A program made the translations under genes and the position numbers. Positions 1 to 9,775 of a DNA stretch of 64,000 nt are shown here, in pieces. The notes below the pieces were generated by a model, which was given only the letters and a program-made list of their open reading frames with translations, was not told the origin of the DNA and ran no database searches. Each line of letters starts with the position of its first letter. Position 1 is the stretch's first letter. This DNA is from Clostridium chromiireducens (GTDB lineage: Bacteria > Bacillota > Clostridia > Clostridiales > Clostridiaceae): assembly GCF_002029255.1 (NCBI RefSeq), contig NZ_MZGT01000020.1, positions 1 through 64,000 on the forward strand, written 5' to 3'.

Positions 1-237
1 TACTGATCGTATATTTTTATCAATAATTTATTTTAACATAAGTTAAAATTATTTATGTTATATTAAAATTAATACAAATTTCACAAAATATTAACGTAAC
101 TTATTTTTTATTAAATTAAAATTAACAAGTTGTTGTATTGTTATTTCTCTTATTAAATATAACTAAATAGTGTGATGTAGTTAATTAAGTAGATATGGTT
201 TTAGAACACAATATCGATATTGTTTAAAGATAAAATA

Positions 238-275
238 AAAAGGAAGTTAAACATTTTACTGCTTAACTTCCTTTT
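238..275 (-). terminator. Rho-independent terminator overlapping the recQ 3' end
   Basis: Read on the minus strand, AAAGGAAGTTAA (274-263, inside the last recQ codons) pairs perfectly with TTAACTTCCTTT (250-239). A T-rich tail follows. The recQ stop codon (256-258) lies in the loop. Confidence 0.8.
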
Positions 276-2040
276 CACCATTTTTTTTTATTATGCTTAA
301 TAATTCTTTTCCATAAGCTTCGATCTTTTTAGTTCCAACTCCTCTGATTTCTAATAATTCATCTAAAGTTTTTGGCTTGCTATTGGAGATAGAAATTAAA
401 CTTGTATCAGAGAATATTATATATGGTTTTATTCTTTCTTTATATGCCTTGTCTTTTCTCCATGATTTTAGTGCTTCAAATAGCTCTTTATTTAAAATAT
501 CCTCTCTGCTATCTAATATTTTAAATAATACTGTTTCTTTACTTTTCAGTACTCTCATTGACCTAGCATTTAACTTTAACATTGAATAAGTACCTTCTTT
601 TAAGTCAACATATCCTTCATTTAATAAGCTTTTGATTAAATCTTTTATGAAGTTATTCCCATATTCTTTCATTAGTCCGTAAGTTGTTATCTTATCTAGA
701 TTATTTTGTATTATCTTTGGCCCCTTAAATCCCTTTAGAATATCCACAAGAACTGATACACCATATTGCTCCTTTGTTCTAAAAACTGTAGATAATATCA
801 TCTGGCTTTCCTTAGTAAAATCTTTTAATTCATCGTCATTCAAACAATTACTGCAATTATTGCAATAGCTCAATCTCCTGTCATTTCCAAAATAATTTAA
901 TATATATTTTCTATAACACTCTTTTAAGTTGCAATAATCAATCATGAGTTGAAATTTCCTAAGTTGAATTTCTCTTCTACTCATCGTTGAACTCTTGTTA
1001 ATTATATATTCGACCCTACTTATATCAGATTCACTATAAAATAAATAACAATCGCACTTTTCTCCATCTCTGCCACCTCTACCTATTTCTTGGTAATAAG
1101 ATTCTATATTTTGAGGAAAAGTAAAATGAATAATAAACCTAATATTAGACTTATCTATTCCCATGCCAAAAGCATTAGTTGCAATTATTATATCTAAATT
1201 TTCGTATAAAAATTCTTCCTGGAATTTTTCCTTTTCATCGTCTTTAAGTCCACCATGATATTTTCCAACGTTATATCCTAAATCTTTTAAATGGTAATGT
1301 AAATAATCCACTTCTTTTCGTGATGCACAGTAGACTATTCCTGACTGCCCTTCATTTTCCCTTATTATATCCTTAAGAGTTTCAAGCTTATCCACTTCCT
1401 TGAGTATATTAATATTTAAATTGTCTCTATTAATATCTCCTCTATATACATATGGATTTTCTAAGCCTAAAAGCTTTATAGAATCTTCTCTAACCTCACT
1501 TGTAGCTGTTGCAGTAAATGCTGATATCACCGGCTTGTTCTTTAGGCTTTTATAAAAACTTGAAATTTCTAAATAACTTTGCCTAAAATCATGACCCCAC
1601 TGTGATACACAATGTGCCTCATCAATTGCAATTTGACATATATGAAGATCCTTAATCATATCTTTAAATATTCTAGATTCAAGTCGCTCGGGTGAAATAT
1701 AAATTATCTTATATTCCCCTAAAGAGGCTTCTATTAATATATTTTTAATTGTATCCATATTTTGAGTACTGTTAATGTATGCTGCCTTAATTCCAACTCC
1801 AAGTAGATTGTCCACTTGATCTTTCATAAGAGATATTAGAGGTGATATTACTATGGTTACACCTTGCATAATTATAGCCGGTACTTGATAACAAATAGAT
1901 TTTCCAGCACCTGTTGGCATAAGGCAAAATGTATCTAAGCCACTTAAAATACTATTTATAATCTCAAATTGACCTCTTCTTAAAGTATCAAAACCATAAT
2001 ATTTTTTTAAAACATAAAATATCTTCTGTTTATTATCCAT
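256..2040 (-). CDS. recQ: RecQ-family ATP-dependent DNA helicase
   Basis: This is a 594-aa superfamily 2 helicase that unwinds DNA 3' to 5' in recombination and fork repair. The Q-motif/RGQ region comes first, then Walker A (MPTGAGKS, about residue 41), the DEAH box (AIDEAHCVSQWGHDFR), motif III (SAFTATAT) and motif VI (QEIGRGGRDG). After these follow the four zinc-binding cysteines (C..C....CNNCSNC, about 375-405), a winged-helix RQC part and a C-terminal HRDC segment (LDELLEIRGVGTKKIEAYG). The length is normal for the short Firmicute RecQ. The ATG follows AAAGG at a rather long spacing. The last codons form one arm of the downstream terminator. The gene appears monocistronic. Confidence 0.95.
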   Translation of the reverse strand: MDNKQKIFYVLKKYYGFDTLRRGQFEIINSILSGLDTFCLMPTGAGKSICYQVPAIIMQGVTIVISPLISLMKDQVDNLLGVGIKAAYINSTQNMDTIKNILIEASLGEYKIIYISPERLESRIFKDMIKDLHICQIAIDEAHCVSQWGHDFRQSYLEISSFYKSLKNKPVISAFTATATSEVREDSIKLLGLENPYVYRGDINRDNLNINILKEVDKLETLKDIIRENEGQSGIVYCASRKEVDYLHYHLKDLGYNVGKYHGGLKDDEKEKFQEEFLYENLDIIIATNAFGMGIDKSNIRFIIHFTFPQNIESYYQEIGRGGRDGEKCDCYLFYSESDISRVEYIINKSSTMSRREIQLRKFQLMIDYCNLKECYRKYILNYFGNDRRLSYCNNCSNCLNDDELKDFTKESQMILSTVFRTKEQYGVSVLVDILKGFKGPKIIQNNLDKITTYGLMKEYGNNFIKDLIKSLLNEGYVDLKEGTYSMLKLNARSMRVLKSKETVLFKILDSREDILNKELFEALKSWRKDKAYKERIKPYIIFSDTSLISISNSKPKTLDELLEIRGVGTKKIEAYGKELLSIIKKNGEKEVKQ

Positions 2041-2131
2041 ACTAAAATACCTTTCTTTTATGTAATAACAAAATTACTATAAGTTCGTTTCTAATATATA
2101 GTATATACCACAAGTTTGAAATCTTAAACAC

Positions 2132-2177
2132 AAAACAGCGGTTTAATTCTTAAAATATAAGAACTAACCACTGTTTT
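2132..2177 (-). terminator. Terminator of the cell-wall hydrolase gene
   Basis: A long stem (AAAACAGTGGTT...AACCGCTGTTTT on the minus strand, one G-U pair, extended by AGTTCTTA/TAAGAATT) lies about 20 nt past the stop codon at 2196. It ends in TTTT. Confidence 0.7.
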
Positions 2178-2195
2178 ATTGATTTCAACTATTTT

Positions 2196-4274
2196 TTATG
2201 AAAGGTTATCTTCTATAGCTTCTGCGATAGCTTCTGCCACCTTTTGTTGTTCATCAGAAGATGCACATCTTATTGCTTCCTCTTCATTTGTTATAAATCC
2301 TGTTTCAACTAAAACAGCTGGCATATTAGTATTTCTAAGTACAAACAAAGTTCCAACTGCAGAGCTTTCATCACTTTTAGCTCCTCTATTATTTGTATCA
2401 ATCTTTTCAGCAATACTGTCATTTATTGCCTTAGCCATTTCTTTAGATTTCTCTAATCTCTCATAATCTATGCCTCCACCATATTCAGTATCTTTAGATT
2501 TCACACTATAATAAGTTTCAACCCCTTTTACTGTTGGTATACCATCTACTGCATTATGATGTATGCTTATAAAGAAACTTGAATTTGACTTATTTGCAAC
2601 CTCTACTCTGTGAGCAAGGCTATTATTTATCGAACCATAATCAGGTTTCTCTCCTTTTTCCCTTGTCATTACGACATTATATCCTCTCTTTTTAAGTTCA
2701 TTTTTCAACTTAACTGCCACCTGAATATCTAAATCTGATTCACTATATGTTATTCCGTCTATTGTAGTTACAGTTCCACCATCACTATGAGCACCATAAT
2801 CGTGCCCTGCATCTACTGTTATTGTTATTTTGTCATCTGACGAATTATTATTTGTTGAACCATTAGATTTTGGATCATCTTTATCATTTTGATTAAACGA
2901 GGTTTGCCTCTTCCCGTCAGCTCCGATCTTATAGCCTTCTATTGTGGTACTAGTAAGCATTTTTCCAGTTGATATATCAAGATAGTATGTATCCTTTCCA
3001 GATGTTATCCATCCAGTTGCCATAATTCCGCTTTCCTTAAAATAATACCATGCGCTATCAAGATTAACCCAACCTCTAGCCCTAGCGCCTGCATCATACA
3101 AATAATACTTATTACCACTATCATTTATCCAGCCAGTAGCCATACTTCCATCTAAACTAAAATAATATGAATGTCCATTGATACTTTTCCATCCCTTTTC
3201 CATATTACCATTATTATTGAATGAATATATTCTGTTGTCTATTACTTCAAGACCAGTAACCATACTTCCATCACCTTGAAGGAAATAACAATCATTATTT
3301 GTTCTTAGCCATCCCTTAGTAATTGCTCCTGAGTCATTTAGATAATACCATGTTCCATTATCATTTATCCAACCTGTAGCCATTGAACCATTATCCTTTA
3401 AATAATACCAATTATTATCAGGTTTTATCCATCCAGTAGCCTTTGTATTATCTGATCTATAATAATACCATTCTCCATTTTGATTCTTCCAACCAATGTT
3501 TGACATAATATTTACTGTATTATTGTCAGCACTATTTACTTCAATAGCTTTAATTGCATTCAATGCACTTGGTTTAACTTCAGGCACTCCTGGGTTTGCA
3601 TTGGATGTGTTACTTGAACTTGTCTTTCCTGAATTATTAGCTACAGAATTTTGTGTTGTTGCATCAATTGCACTTTTTATACCAGAATATGAAAGTAAAT
3701 CATTATATAACTGATTTACCTCTTCACCATAGGTTGGACTTGGTGCCCAGTTTCCACCTAATGAGTTTACTGTTTCAGCTTTACCTTTAATAGTTATAAA
3801 TTGCCTTTCATCATAAGAATTACTTGTTGGGTATCCGCTAACTCCTGCATATAATGCTAGATGATCTAAATGTGCTTTTACACCTTCATCCCAGCTATTA
3901 AATTTTTTATGAGCACTCTTATCAGTATCTGAACCTCCAGTTGCTATCTTTAGCCCGCAAGGGTTATGAAAGCTTTCATCTAATACTCCACCAAATTTAC
4001 CATAGCATGTCTCTTTCGCTGCCTGCACATAAGCAATTGCAGGGTTAATCCCTCCATGGCTAGAGTAATATTTAAAATAAAGATCTGCTAAATCAACAAA
4101 TTGTTCTGTTGATCCCTTAGACTTTGCCCACTCTTTAGCTTGCTTTGCAGTGACTTGACTATCTGATACTATTCTTATGTCATTAGTTGCTGCTTGTACA
4201 CCTAAAGTTGTAAATAAACTCAATACTATTACTATAGAAAAAATAAAGGTAGTAAGCTTCTTTTTAATATACAT
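2196..4274 (-). CDS. Secreted two-domain peptidoglycan hydrolase (glucosaminidase + repeats + amidase)
   Basis: This 692-aa exported autolysin has four parts in order. A signal peptide (MYIKKK plus a hydrophobic run) ends near VQAA at residue 28. A glucosaminidase-like domain spans about 35-195 (AAKETCYGKFGG, NPCGLK). About ten aromatic cell-wall-binding repeats of roughly 20 residues (GWIxxNGxWYYLxxxGxMATGW) span about 260-460. A Ser/Asn-rich linker leads to a C-terminal Amidase_3 domain (about 490-692). The amidase zinc and catalytic residues are visible: H in VDAGHD, E in SESDLD, HH in ISIHHNA, and E in LVETGFIT. By family, it would cut both the glycan strand and the stem peptide. Two different catalytic ends flanking a choline-binding-type repeat region are seen in other clostridial autolysins. 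The substrate-binding polymer is unknown. Confidence 0.9.
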   Translation of the reverse strand: MYIKKKLTTFIFSIVIVLSLFTTLGVQAATNDIRIVSDSQVTAKQAKEWAKSKGSTEQFVDLADLYFKYYSSHGGINPAIAYVQAAKETCYGKFGGVLDESFHNPCGLKIATGGSDTDKSAHKKFNSWDEGVKAHLDHLALYAGVSGYPTSNSYDERQFITIKGKAETVNSLGGNWAPSPTYGEEVNQLYNDLLSYSGIKSAIDATTQNSVANNSGKTSSSNTSNANPGVPEVKPSALNAIKAIEVNSADNNTVNIMSNIGWKNQNGEWYYYRSDNTKATGWIKPDNNWYYLKDNGSMATGWINDNGTWYYLNDSGAITKGWLRTNNDCYFLQGDGSMVTGLEVIDNRIYSFNNNGNMEKGWKSINGHSYYFSLDGSMATGWINDSGNKYYLYDAGARARGWVNLDSAWYYFKESGIMATGWITSGKDTYYLDISTGKMLTSTTIEGYKIGADGKRQTSFNQNDKDDPKSNGSTNNNSSDDKITITVDAGHDYGAHSDGGTVTTIDGITYSESDLDIQVAVKLKNELKKRGYNVVMTREKGEKPDYGSINNSLAHRVEVANKSNSSFFISIHHNAVDGIPTVKGVETYYSVKSKDTEYGGGIDYERLEKSKEMAKAINDSIAEKIDTNNRGAKSDESSAVGTLFVLRNTNMPAVLVETGFITNEEEAIRCASSDEQQKVAEAIAEAIEDNLS

Positions 4275-4398
4275 AATAACTATCCCTTCCTTCCATTCTA
4301 TATTTTAGCAATATTTGTTTATAATTACAATTTAATGGTTATGCAAACAATATTAATTTTTCCTTAAATTTTAATATGTATAAGTCCATTCAGCTATA

Positions 4399-4509
4399 TA
4401 AATGTATTGCGAAGAACTTAAAGTGAGGCAATAAGCAAACGAAAGAGAATGCATATATGTATTCTCTTTATTTGTATTGATGACACTTTAAGTATTTCAT
4501 GGATAACCT
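4399..4509. repeat. Short-form long palindrome (element A)
   Basis: This is an imperfect palindrome of about 111 bp centred near 4455 on ATATAT. Its arms contain ACTTAAAGTG and AAAGAGAAT/ATTCTCTTT. Both the length and the arm sequence match the element at 42232-42343. The outer ends (AATGTATTGCGAAGAACTT) resemble the family terminus AAAGGTATTGTGAAGCACTT. It lies between the hydrolase promoter side and the end of the GltD-like gene. Confidence 0.7.
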
Positions 4510-4524
4510 AATTAAATATTATCA

Positions 4525-4554
4525 AAGGTATTTCTGGTTCTTCTCAATACCTTA
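4525..4554 (-). terminator. Possible terminator of the GltD-like gene
   Basis: Ten nucleotides past the stop at 4565 is AAGGTATT...AATACCTT, a small hairpin followed by TTTGATAATATTT on the minus strand. The stem also resembles the terminal sequence of the palindromic repeat family, so it may be a repeat end used as a terminator. Confidence 0.4.
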
Positions 4555-4564
4555 TTGTAGTAAA

Positions 4565-5767
4565 CTATGAATTTTGTGACTCACAATACTCTTCCATAGC
4601 ATCTGCAACTATTTTTGCATATGCTACAGCTTCAACCACAGTCTTAGCTCCTGTAACTACATCCCCAGAACTAAATACTCCTGCTCTCGTAGTATTACCT
4701 CTTTCATCTGCAATGATAAGTCCTGAGTTATTAGTTTCAAGTTTTGTTGTATTAGAAACTATATTTGTTTTAGGTGTTTGACTTATTGCAACAATAGTAG
4801 AATCGCACTCAAAAAATTCTTCCACACCTTCACTCTGCTCTTCTTTATTAATTAATTTCACTCCATTTTCTATTATTTCAATTGGAGACCTAAACAACTT
4901 AAACTTAATTCCGTCTTCCCTAGCTTCTTCGATTTCTTTATTGGTAGCACTCATCTTTTCAAAGTCACCTCTATAGATAATTGTAACTTCTTCACAACCA
5001 TTTCTTTTTGCTGTTCTAGCAGCGTCCATAGCAACATTTCCTGCACCTATTACTGCAACTCTTTTGCCTAACCTATACACGCCTGGCGATTTAAGATAAT
5101 CTATAGCGAAATGGACATTTCCTAAGGTCTCCCCTTTGATATTTAAAGTTTTAGGATTCCATACTCCTGTTCCAATAAATATTGACTTATAGCCTTCTTC
5201 GAATAATCTATCAATACTGACAACAGGTCCTATTAAAGTATTAGGTCTAATCATTACTCCTAGTTCTATAAGCTTGTCTTCCAACTTATCTATTAAATAC
5301 TTAGGTAATCTATATTCAGGAATTCCATACCTTAATACTCCTCCAATTTTTTCATTGGAATCAAAAATTGTTATTTTAAAACCTCTTTTAGCTAATAAAA
5401 AAGCAATTGTTATTCCCGCTGGTCCACCACCTATAATAGCAATTCTATCTTTATTCTTTGGTAAATTCTCAAATTTTATTGAATCCAAGTATGCTTCCGA
5501 TACTTCTTTTTCAATCTCATAAAATTTTACAGGTTCTTGCTTTATCCCTCTTATGCAATTTCCTGCGCATTGATTTTCGTGAGGACAAACTATTGAACAT
5601 ACAACTGAAAGAGGATTATTATTAAATAATATTTCCCCTGCTTCTTTAAGTTTTCCATCTTTATAGAGTGCTATAATTTCTGGAATTGGAGTACTAATAG
5701 GACAATTCGCCTTGCACTTTGAATTTTTGCATAAAAAGCATTTATTTGCTTCATCTAATAAAAACAT
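4565..5767 (-). CDS. GltD-like FAD-dependent NAD(P) oxidoreductase
   Basis: This is a 400-aa protein. An N-terminal cysteine-rich region (CFLCKNSKCKANCP, then CSIVCPHENQCAGNC) matches the 4Fe-4S head of GltD, NfnB and DPD-type proteins. It is followed by an FAD Rossmann fold (IAIIGGGPAGI, about 110) and a second NAD(P) Rossmann fold (VAVIGAGNVAMDAART, about 240). The C-terminal FAD motif is GVFSSGDVVTGAKTVVEAV. ATG at 5767 is preferred over two upstream ATGs because GGAGG lies nine bases before it. No glutamate synthase large subunit lies next to it. A stand-alone electron-transfer role, for example with an unlinked partner, is therefore as likely as glutamate synthesis. Confidence 0.8.
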   Translation of the reverse strand: MFLLDEANKCFLCKNSKCKANCPISTPIPEIIALYKDGKLKEAGEILFNNNPLSVVCSIVCPHENQCAGNCIRGIKQEPVKFYEIEKEVSEAYLDSIKFENLPKNKDRIAIIGGGPAGITIAFLLAKRGFKITIFDSNEKIGGVLRYGIPEYRLPKYLIDKLEDKLIELGVMIRPNTLIGPVVSIDRLFEEGYKSIFIGTGVWNPKTLNIKGETLGNVHFAIDYLKSPGVYRLGKRVAVIGAGNVAMDAARTAKRNGCEEVTIIYRGDFEKMSATNKEIEEAREDGIKFKLFRSPIEIIENGVKLINKEEQSEGVEEFFECDSTIVAISQTPKTNIVSNTTKLETNNSGLIIADERGNTTRAGVFSSGDVVTGAKTVVEAVAYAKIVADAMEEYCESQNS

Positions 5768-6222
5768 ATTATTCATCCTCCATAACATAAATTCTTGCTT
5801 ATAAAACACCTTATATTTAACAATAAAATATTGATATTAATAATATTTTTCACTATAGATTTTTAAATATTCTTTTAACCTTAAATATTCAAACTCCTAT
5901 CATTGTTAACGTGAACAATATCGTATTCAAGTAACCTTTCATTTCTATGACCTTCAAATATTAAATCTAATAATAACTGTTTACCACATATCTAACGATG
6001 CTTACTTCATATTAAATCACATAATAATTTAATGTCAAGTATATTTCTCTTGGAAACATTGAGTCGGATTTATATCCTTTTCATAATCTTAAACTTTTAT
6101 ATAAAAACATTTTATGTGTATTTTCTATAATAACTGTGAAAAATAAAAAACACCATAAAGTAATATTTACCACATCATTCTTTTATGTAAAATCGAAACT
6201 ATAATTAAATTCTGAAACTAAA
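5768..6222. other. Intergenic region without a gene
   Basis: No convincing reading frame is present. Position 5902-5919 holds the palindrome-like ATTGTTAACGTGAACAAT, one mismatch from the relaxed CcpA cre pattern and about 135 bp upstream of the GltD-like start. Near 6111-6158 a weak hairpin (TTTATGTGT/ACACCATAAA) could end the AEC permease transcript. Neither is secure. Confidence 0.3.
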
Positions 6223-7167
6223 TTATATGTAGCCACATTCTTTTATTAGAAATATCCATAAAAACATGGTAATCATTGAAAATACAGATGTAAATACGAT
6301 GAGCTGCCCAGCTAATTCACCATCCCCTCCCATTTCTTCAGCCATTATAAATGCTGATGTAGCCGTTGGCGCTGAAACTAAAACCATTATATTAGCTAGT
6401 TCTACGTTTCTAAAACCTAATCCTATGGCAATAGGTAAAAATATACCTGGGATTAAAATTAATCTTCCTATAGCGCCGATTAGTAATTGTCTTGTATATT
6501 TCTTAATTTTATTTAATCTAAACGATGCACCTAAAATGATAAGTGCTAGCGGAGTTGCTACTTTAGAAAGATCATCAATTGTTTTTTCCAGTACTTGTGG
6601 TAATTTGATTCCTATAACCATTGCAATTATTCCCGCGAAACATCCTAGTATAAGAGGATTAGTTATTATACTCACGATAATCTTTCTAATATTTATATCT
6701 CCACCTCTAAAAATTTCTAAAACAACTACTGCTAAAAAATTAAATAGTGGAATTATTACTGCAATTAATAATGCTGCAACACCAGAACTTTCCTCTCCAA
6801 ATAAAGATATAGTAATTGGTAATGCGAATAGAATAAAATTACTTCTAAATATTGTTTGAATTATAACTCCTCGTTTCCTATTATCTTTCTCGATTAACGG
6901 AATAATGATGCATAGAGAAACGCAACTTATTAATACAATACTAATTGCAAAAATCATCAGCCTAGAATTAAATGTTCCTTTAAAGCTTGTACTATACACA
7001 TTATTGAATAATAATATAGGGAAAAATGTTTTGAATGTAACATTATTCATTTTCTTTACAGTATCACCATGAAAATGTCCAATTTTCCTTATAAAATATC
7101 CTAATATTATATTAATAAATAAAGGCATTATTACATTAAAAGATATTATCAAATTATTCATAAACAT
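6223..7167 (-). CDS. AEC-family permease (auxin efflux carrier type)
   Basis: This is a 314-aa integral membrane protein with about ten hydrophobic segments in two halves, as in the AEC/PF03547 family. The first half opens with VIMPLFINIILGYFIRK. The central conserved segment TNPLILGCFAGI and the later PTATSAFIMAEEMGGD with LAGQLIVFTS are typical of the family. Members carry small organic acids or other metabolites across the membrane, and the substrate here cannot be told. The gene follows the ECF-like gene by about 47 nt on the same strand, so they may be cotranscribed. The start could also be the second ATG two codons downstream. Confidence 0.8.
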   Translation of the reverse strand: MFMNNLIISFNVIMPLFINIILGYFIRKIGHFHGDTVKKMNNVTFKTFFPILLFNNVYSTSFKGTFNSRLMIFAISIVLISCVSLCIIIPLIEKDNRKRGVIIQTIFRSNFILFALPITISLFGEESSGVAALLIAVIIPLFNFLAVVVLEIFRGGDINIRKIIVSIITNPLILGCFAGIIAMVIGIKLPQVLEKTIDDLSKVATPLALIILGASFRLNKIKKYTRQLLIGAIGRLILIPGIFLPIAIGLGFRNVELANIMVLVSAPTATSAFIMAEEMGGDGELAGQLIVFTSVFSMITMFLWIFLIKECGYI

Positions 7168-7214
7168 TTACCATTCCGTTTCCATCCTTGAGTACTTATA
7201 GTCCAATAAGTTTT

Positions 7215-7730
7215 CTATACATATGTAAAAAAATATTTGTGATTTAACATATTTAATAAATTATATATCTTTTTCCCTAAAATTATCATAATAAAATAAT
7301 TTCCTATTCCATGAATTAAGTCAAATTGAAGTCCTGCTGTCCAATATGCCACCCCAGAATTCACTCCACTAAAAATCACATAAGGAATAGCAAAAAATAA
7401 TCCAAATGATAATCCAAAAATTCCCGAATAAATAGCTAGCGCTAAATATTTTTCCATAAAGAAATTTATAAAAGTAAAAGTTATTACACTAAGAAGTGGC
7501 CATATTATTGCATAGCCTAACCACCAAAGCCCGAACCCATAAATGACTCCCATAATGGCTACATAAGTATAAACAATATAAAGAGTTCTTTTCCTATATA
7601 TTAATGAAAATACTATAATGAATAGACTTACAACTTCGATATTAGGAAGAAAACTTAGCGCAAACTGAGACGCTGCAATAAATCCTCCTAATATTCCAAA
7701 TAATATAAGTTCCTTAACATTAATCTTCAT
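7215..7730 (-). CDS. Small ECF-S-component-like membrane protein
   Basis: This is a 171-aa very hydrophobic protein with about five or six membrane segments. The layout (MKINVKELILFGILGGF start, mid-membrane GLWWLGYAIIWPLL, late GIGNYFIMIILGKKIY) resembles substrate-capture S subunits of energy-coupling-factor transporters. I do not recognise a specific substrate family. No ECF A, A' or T genes are nearby, so it would depend on a shared module elsewhere. ATG at 7730 was chosen because GGATGG precedes it at the proper distance, while the ATG three codons upstream lies inside that site. Confidence 0.55.
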   Translation of the reverse strand: MKINVKELILFGILGGFIAASQFALSFLPNIEVVSLFIIVFSLIYRKRTLYIVYTYVAIMGVIYGFGLWWLGYAIIWPLLSVITFTFINFFMEKYLALAIYSGIFGLSFGLFFAIPYVIFSGVNSGVAYWTAGLQFDLIHGIGNYFIMIILGKKIYNLLNMLNHKYFFTYV

Positions 7731-7809
7731 TTTTACCATCCAGTCATAAAATAAATTATAATAATTCCTTTAATAAGAATAAGTTATATTAAGCTTCGTT
7801 TAATAATTA

Positions 7810-8472
7810 TTATTTAGATTCGCCGCTTTTATAAATTCCAAATTTCAAAATATCTAGATACTTATTAAAGTCTTCCATAATCTCATCGTAATTATTCATA
7901 ACCTCATCCATTGAGACATCCTTATACCTCTGTATGTATTTGCTAGAAAGCCCATCCATACACATCATCATTAACTCTATAGCTTTCTGTGAATCAATTC
8001 CTTCTTTAAAGTTTGTTGTATCTACCTTCTCAAAAAATTCTGGTAAGTATTTAGAAGTATAATTATTATGTCTCACTGTAAGCTCTTCCTTTAAATCTTT
8101 AGGCATATTAGTAATAGCTGAAAATACTAATTTATTCATAAGAGGTTCATCTTGAATTACTTTCATCTTTTTTATGCTCACTCTCATGAATCTTTCAAAT
8201 ATATCCTCCGCTTCAATATCATCTAGTAAATAATACTTGTCAATCAAAGTATTTATACAATAATCAAAGAGATATAAAAATAGATTCTTCTTGCTCCCAA
8301 AATAATGAAATAGTATTCCCTTGGAAATATCAGCTTTTTTCACAATGGAATTTGTAGATGCTTTATCATATCCATTCACTGCAAATTCTTCAATGGCAGA
8401 ATCTAATATTCTTTTTTTCTTATCTTCTGGTAAATTTTCAAACTTATCTATCACAACTCTAATGTTCCTCAC
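7810..8472 (-). CDS. TetR-family transcriptional regulator of the ABC exporter operon
   Basis: This is a 220-aa protein with an N-terminal TetR helix-turn-helix (ILDSAIEEFAVNGYDKASTNSIVKKADISKG, about 21-52; HYFGSKKNLFLYL follows). A variable helical ligand-binding domain follows. It is the last gene of the exporter operon, about 20 nt after the adaptor gene. The operon promoter carries two TGACC-type palindromes, so it probably represses its own operon until a toxic ligand binds. The start is GTG; a second in-frame GTG six codons later is possible. Confidence 0.88.
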   Translation of the reverse strand: MRNIRVVIDKFENLPEDKKKRILDSAIEEFAVNGYDKASTNSIVKKADISKGILFHYFGSKKNLFLYLFDYCINTLIDKYYLLDDIEAEDIFERFMRVSIKKMKVIQDEPLMNKLVFSAITNMPKDLKEELTVRHNNYTSKYLPEFFEKVDTTNFKEGIDSQKAIELMMMCMDGLSSKYIQRYKDVSMDEVMNNYDEIMEDFNKYLDILKFGIYKSGESK

Positions 8473-8493
8473 TTTCTTTAAAATAATAGCTCT

Positions 8494-9726
8494 CTAACCC
8501 CTGACTTTCATTCCCTCTTTTGTATTGTTATCAGGTTTTAATACTATCCTTTCACCTTCTTCTAAACCACCTAATACTTCAATTGTCTTCTCACTTTCTA
8601 TACCTTTTTTGATTTGCCTTATAACAGTTTTTCCGTCAACTACAGCAAATACACAAGAATCTCCTTTATAATCAAATACAGAACTATCAGGTATTACTAA
8701 AGTATCACTTTTTATTTCAGTGATAATTTTAATGTCTAAATCATAGCCAGGCTTTAATAAATCTGTATCATCATTAATTTCAATAGTGACCATTACTCGC
8801 TTTTGATTTACACCTAAAGAAGAAGTAATATTTTTAGCCTCTGGTGCTATTTTTATAATTTTACCTTTTAATAGTGAGTTTCCTATTGCCTTTCCGCTCA
8901 CTTCAACTTCATTACCTATTTTAACCTTATAAATATCATCCGACAATATGTTAGCTTCTAATTCTAAATTTTTAGTATTATCTATTAGAAATGCTGTTGT
9001 ACCTGGCACTACTATAGCATTTTCCTCCAAAAGCTTCTCAACAACAATTCCATCAATTGGTGATAATACTTGCTGCTTATCAATCTCTCTCATTATACTG
9101 TTCCTTAAAATCACAGCTTGTTCAACACCAGCTTCATAACCATTTTTAACGTAATCAGGTGTTCCCTTTTTTATCTCTTCTAATTGATTACTTGAAGATT
9201 TCAAAACAGCTTCAGCATTTTTATAAGTATCTTCCACATTATCTAGTTCCTGTTTACTTATGGCACCGGATTCATATAGTACTTTTGAATTATTCAAACT
9301 TCTTGATGCTGATTCATAGGAAACTTTAGCCTTATCAACCTCTGCCTCTGAAATTTCAATCTTATTTACATAGTTAGAGATATCAGTACCTGAAAGCTGT
9401 GATTGAGCTGCTTTAATTTTAGAATCCGCATCTTGGAGTTTTAATTCTAAGTCTTTCTTATCCATTGTAAGCAAGATATCATCTTTTTTTACAGTATCAC
9501 CTACATTAAACTTTATACTATCGATTTTTCCTGCTCCCTCAACATAGACAATCTGTTTTTTAGTACTTTGAACTGTAGCTGTATCTTCAATAAATTGTTT
9601 TATTTCTCCCTTTTCAACTAGTGAAGTCTCTACTGCTTGTCCTTGTTGCATCACTATGTATACAGATATACTTGCTATACATATTACTGCTATTATTCCT
9701 GTCCAAAGCAATTTCTTCTTTTTCAT
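8494..9726 (-). CDS. HlyD/MacA-type membrane fusion (adaptor) protein
   Basis: This 410-aa protein has an N-terminal membrane anchor (KKKLLWTGIIAVICIASISVY). A biotinyl-lipoyl-like half (GKIDSIKFNVGDTVKKDDILL) is followed by a coiled-coil hairpin (about 95-215), the second lipoyl half (SPIDGIVVEKLLEENAIVVPG) and a beta-barrel/C-terminal region. In MacA-type systems this subunit couples the ABC permease to substrate export across the wall side. ATG at 9726 is spaced correctly from AAGGGAG; the GTG three codons upstream is too close. It sits between the permease and the TetR gene. Confidence 0.88.
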   Translation of the reverse strand: MKKKKLLWTGIIAVICIASISVYIVMQQGQAVETSLVEKGEIKQFIEDTATVQSTKKQIVYVEGAGKIDSIKFNVGDTVKKDDILLTMDKKDLELKLQDADSKIKAAQSQLSGTDISNYVNKIEISEAEVDKAKVSYESASRSLNNSKVLYESGAISKQELDNVEDTYKNAEAVLKSSSNQLEEIKKGTPDYVKNGYEAGVEQAVILRNSIMREIDKQQVLSPIDGIVVEKLLEENAIVVPGTTAFLIDNTKNLELEANILSDDIYKVKIGNEVEVSGKAIGNSLLKGKIIKIAPEAKNITSSLGVNQKRVMVTIEINDDTDLLKPGYDLDIKIITEIKSDTLVIPDSSVFDYKGDSCVFAVVDGKTVIRQIKKGIESEKTIEVLGGLEEGERIVLKPDNNTKEGMKVRG

Positions 9727-9775
9727 ATATAACACATCTCCCTTTTATATCTTAAATAGATTATCAATCAGCTTT

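Noticed and set aside
5902-5919. Rex operator before the GltD-like gene
   Set aside because: TTGTTAAC-GTGAACAA has the wrong spacing between halves for the Rex consensus; a relaxed CcpA cre fits better but is also unproven.
6266-6859. 197-aa plus-strand reading frame over the AEC permease
   Set aside because: It mirrors the codon pattern of the real gene on the other strand and lacks a start signal.
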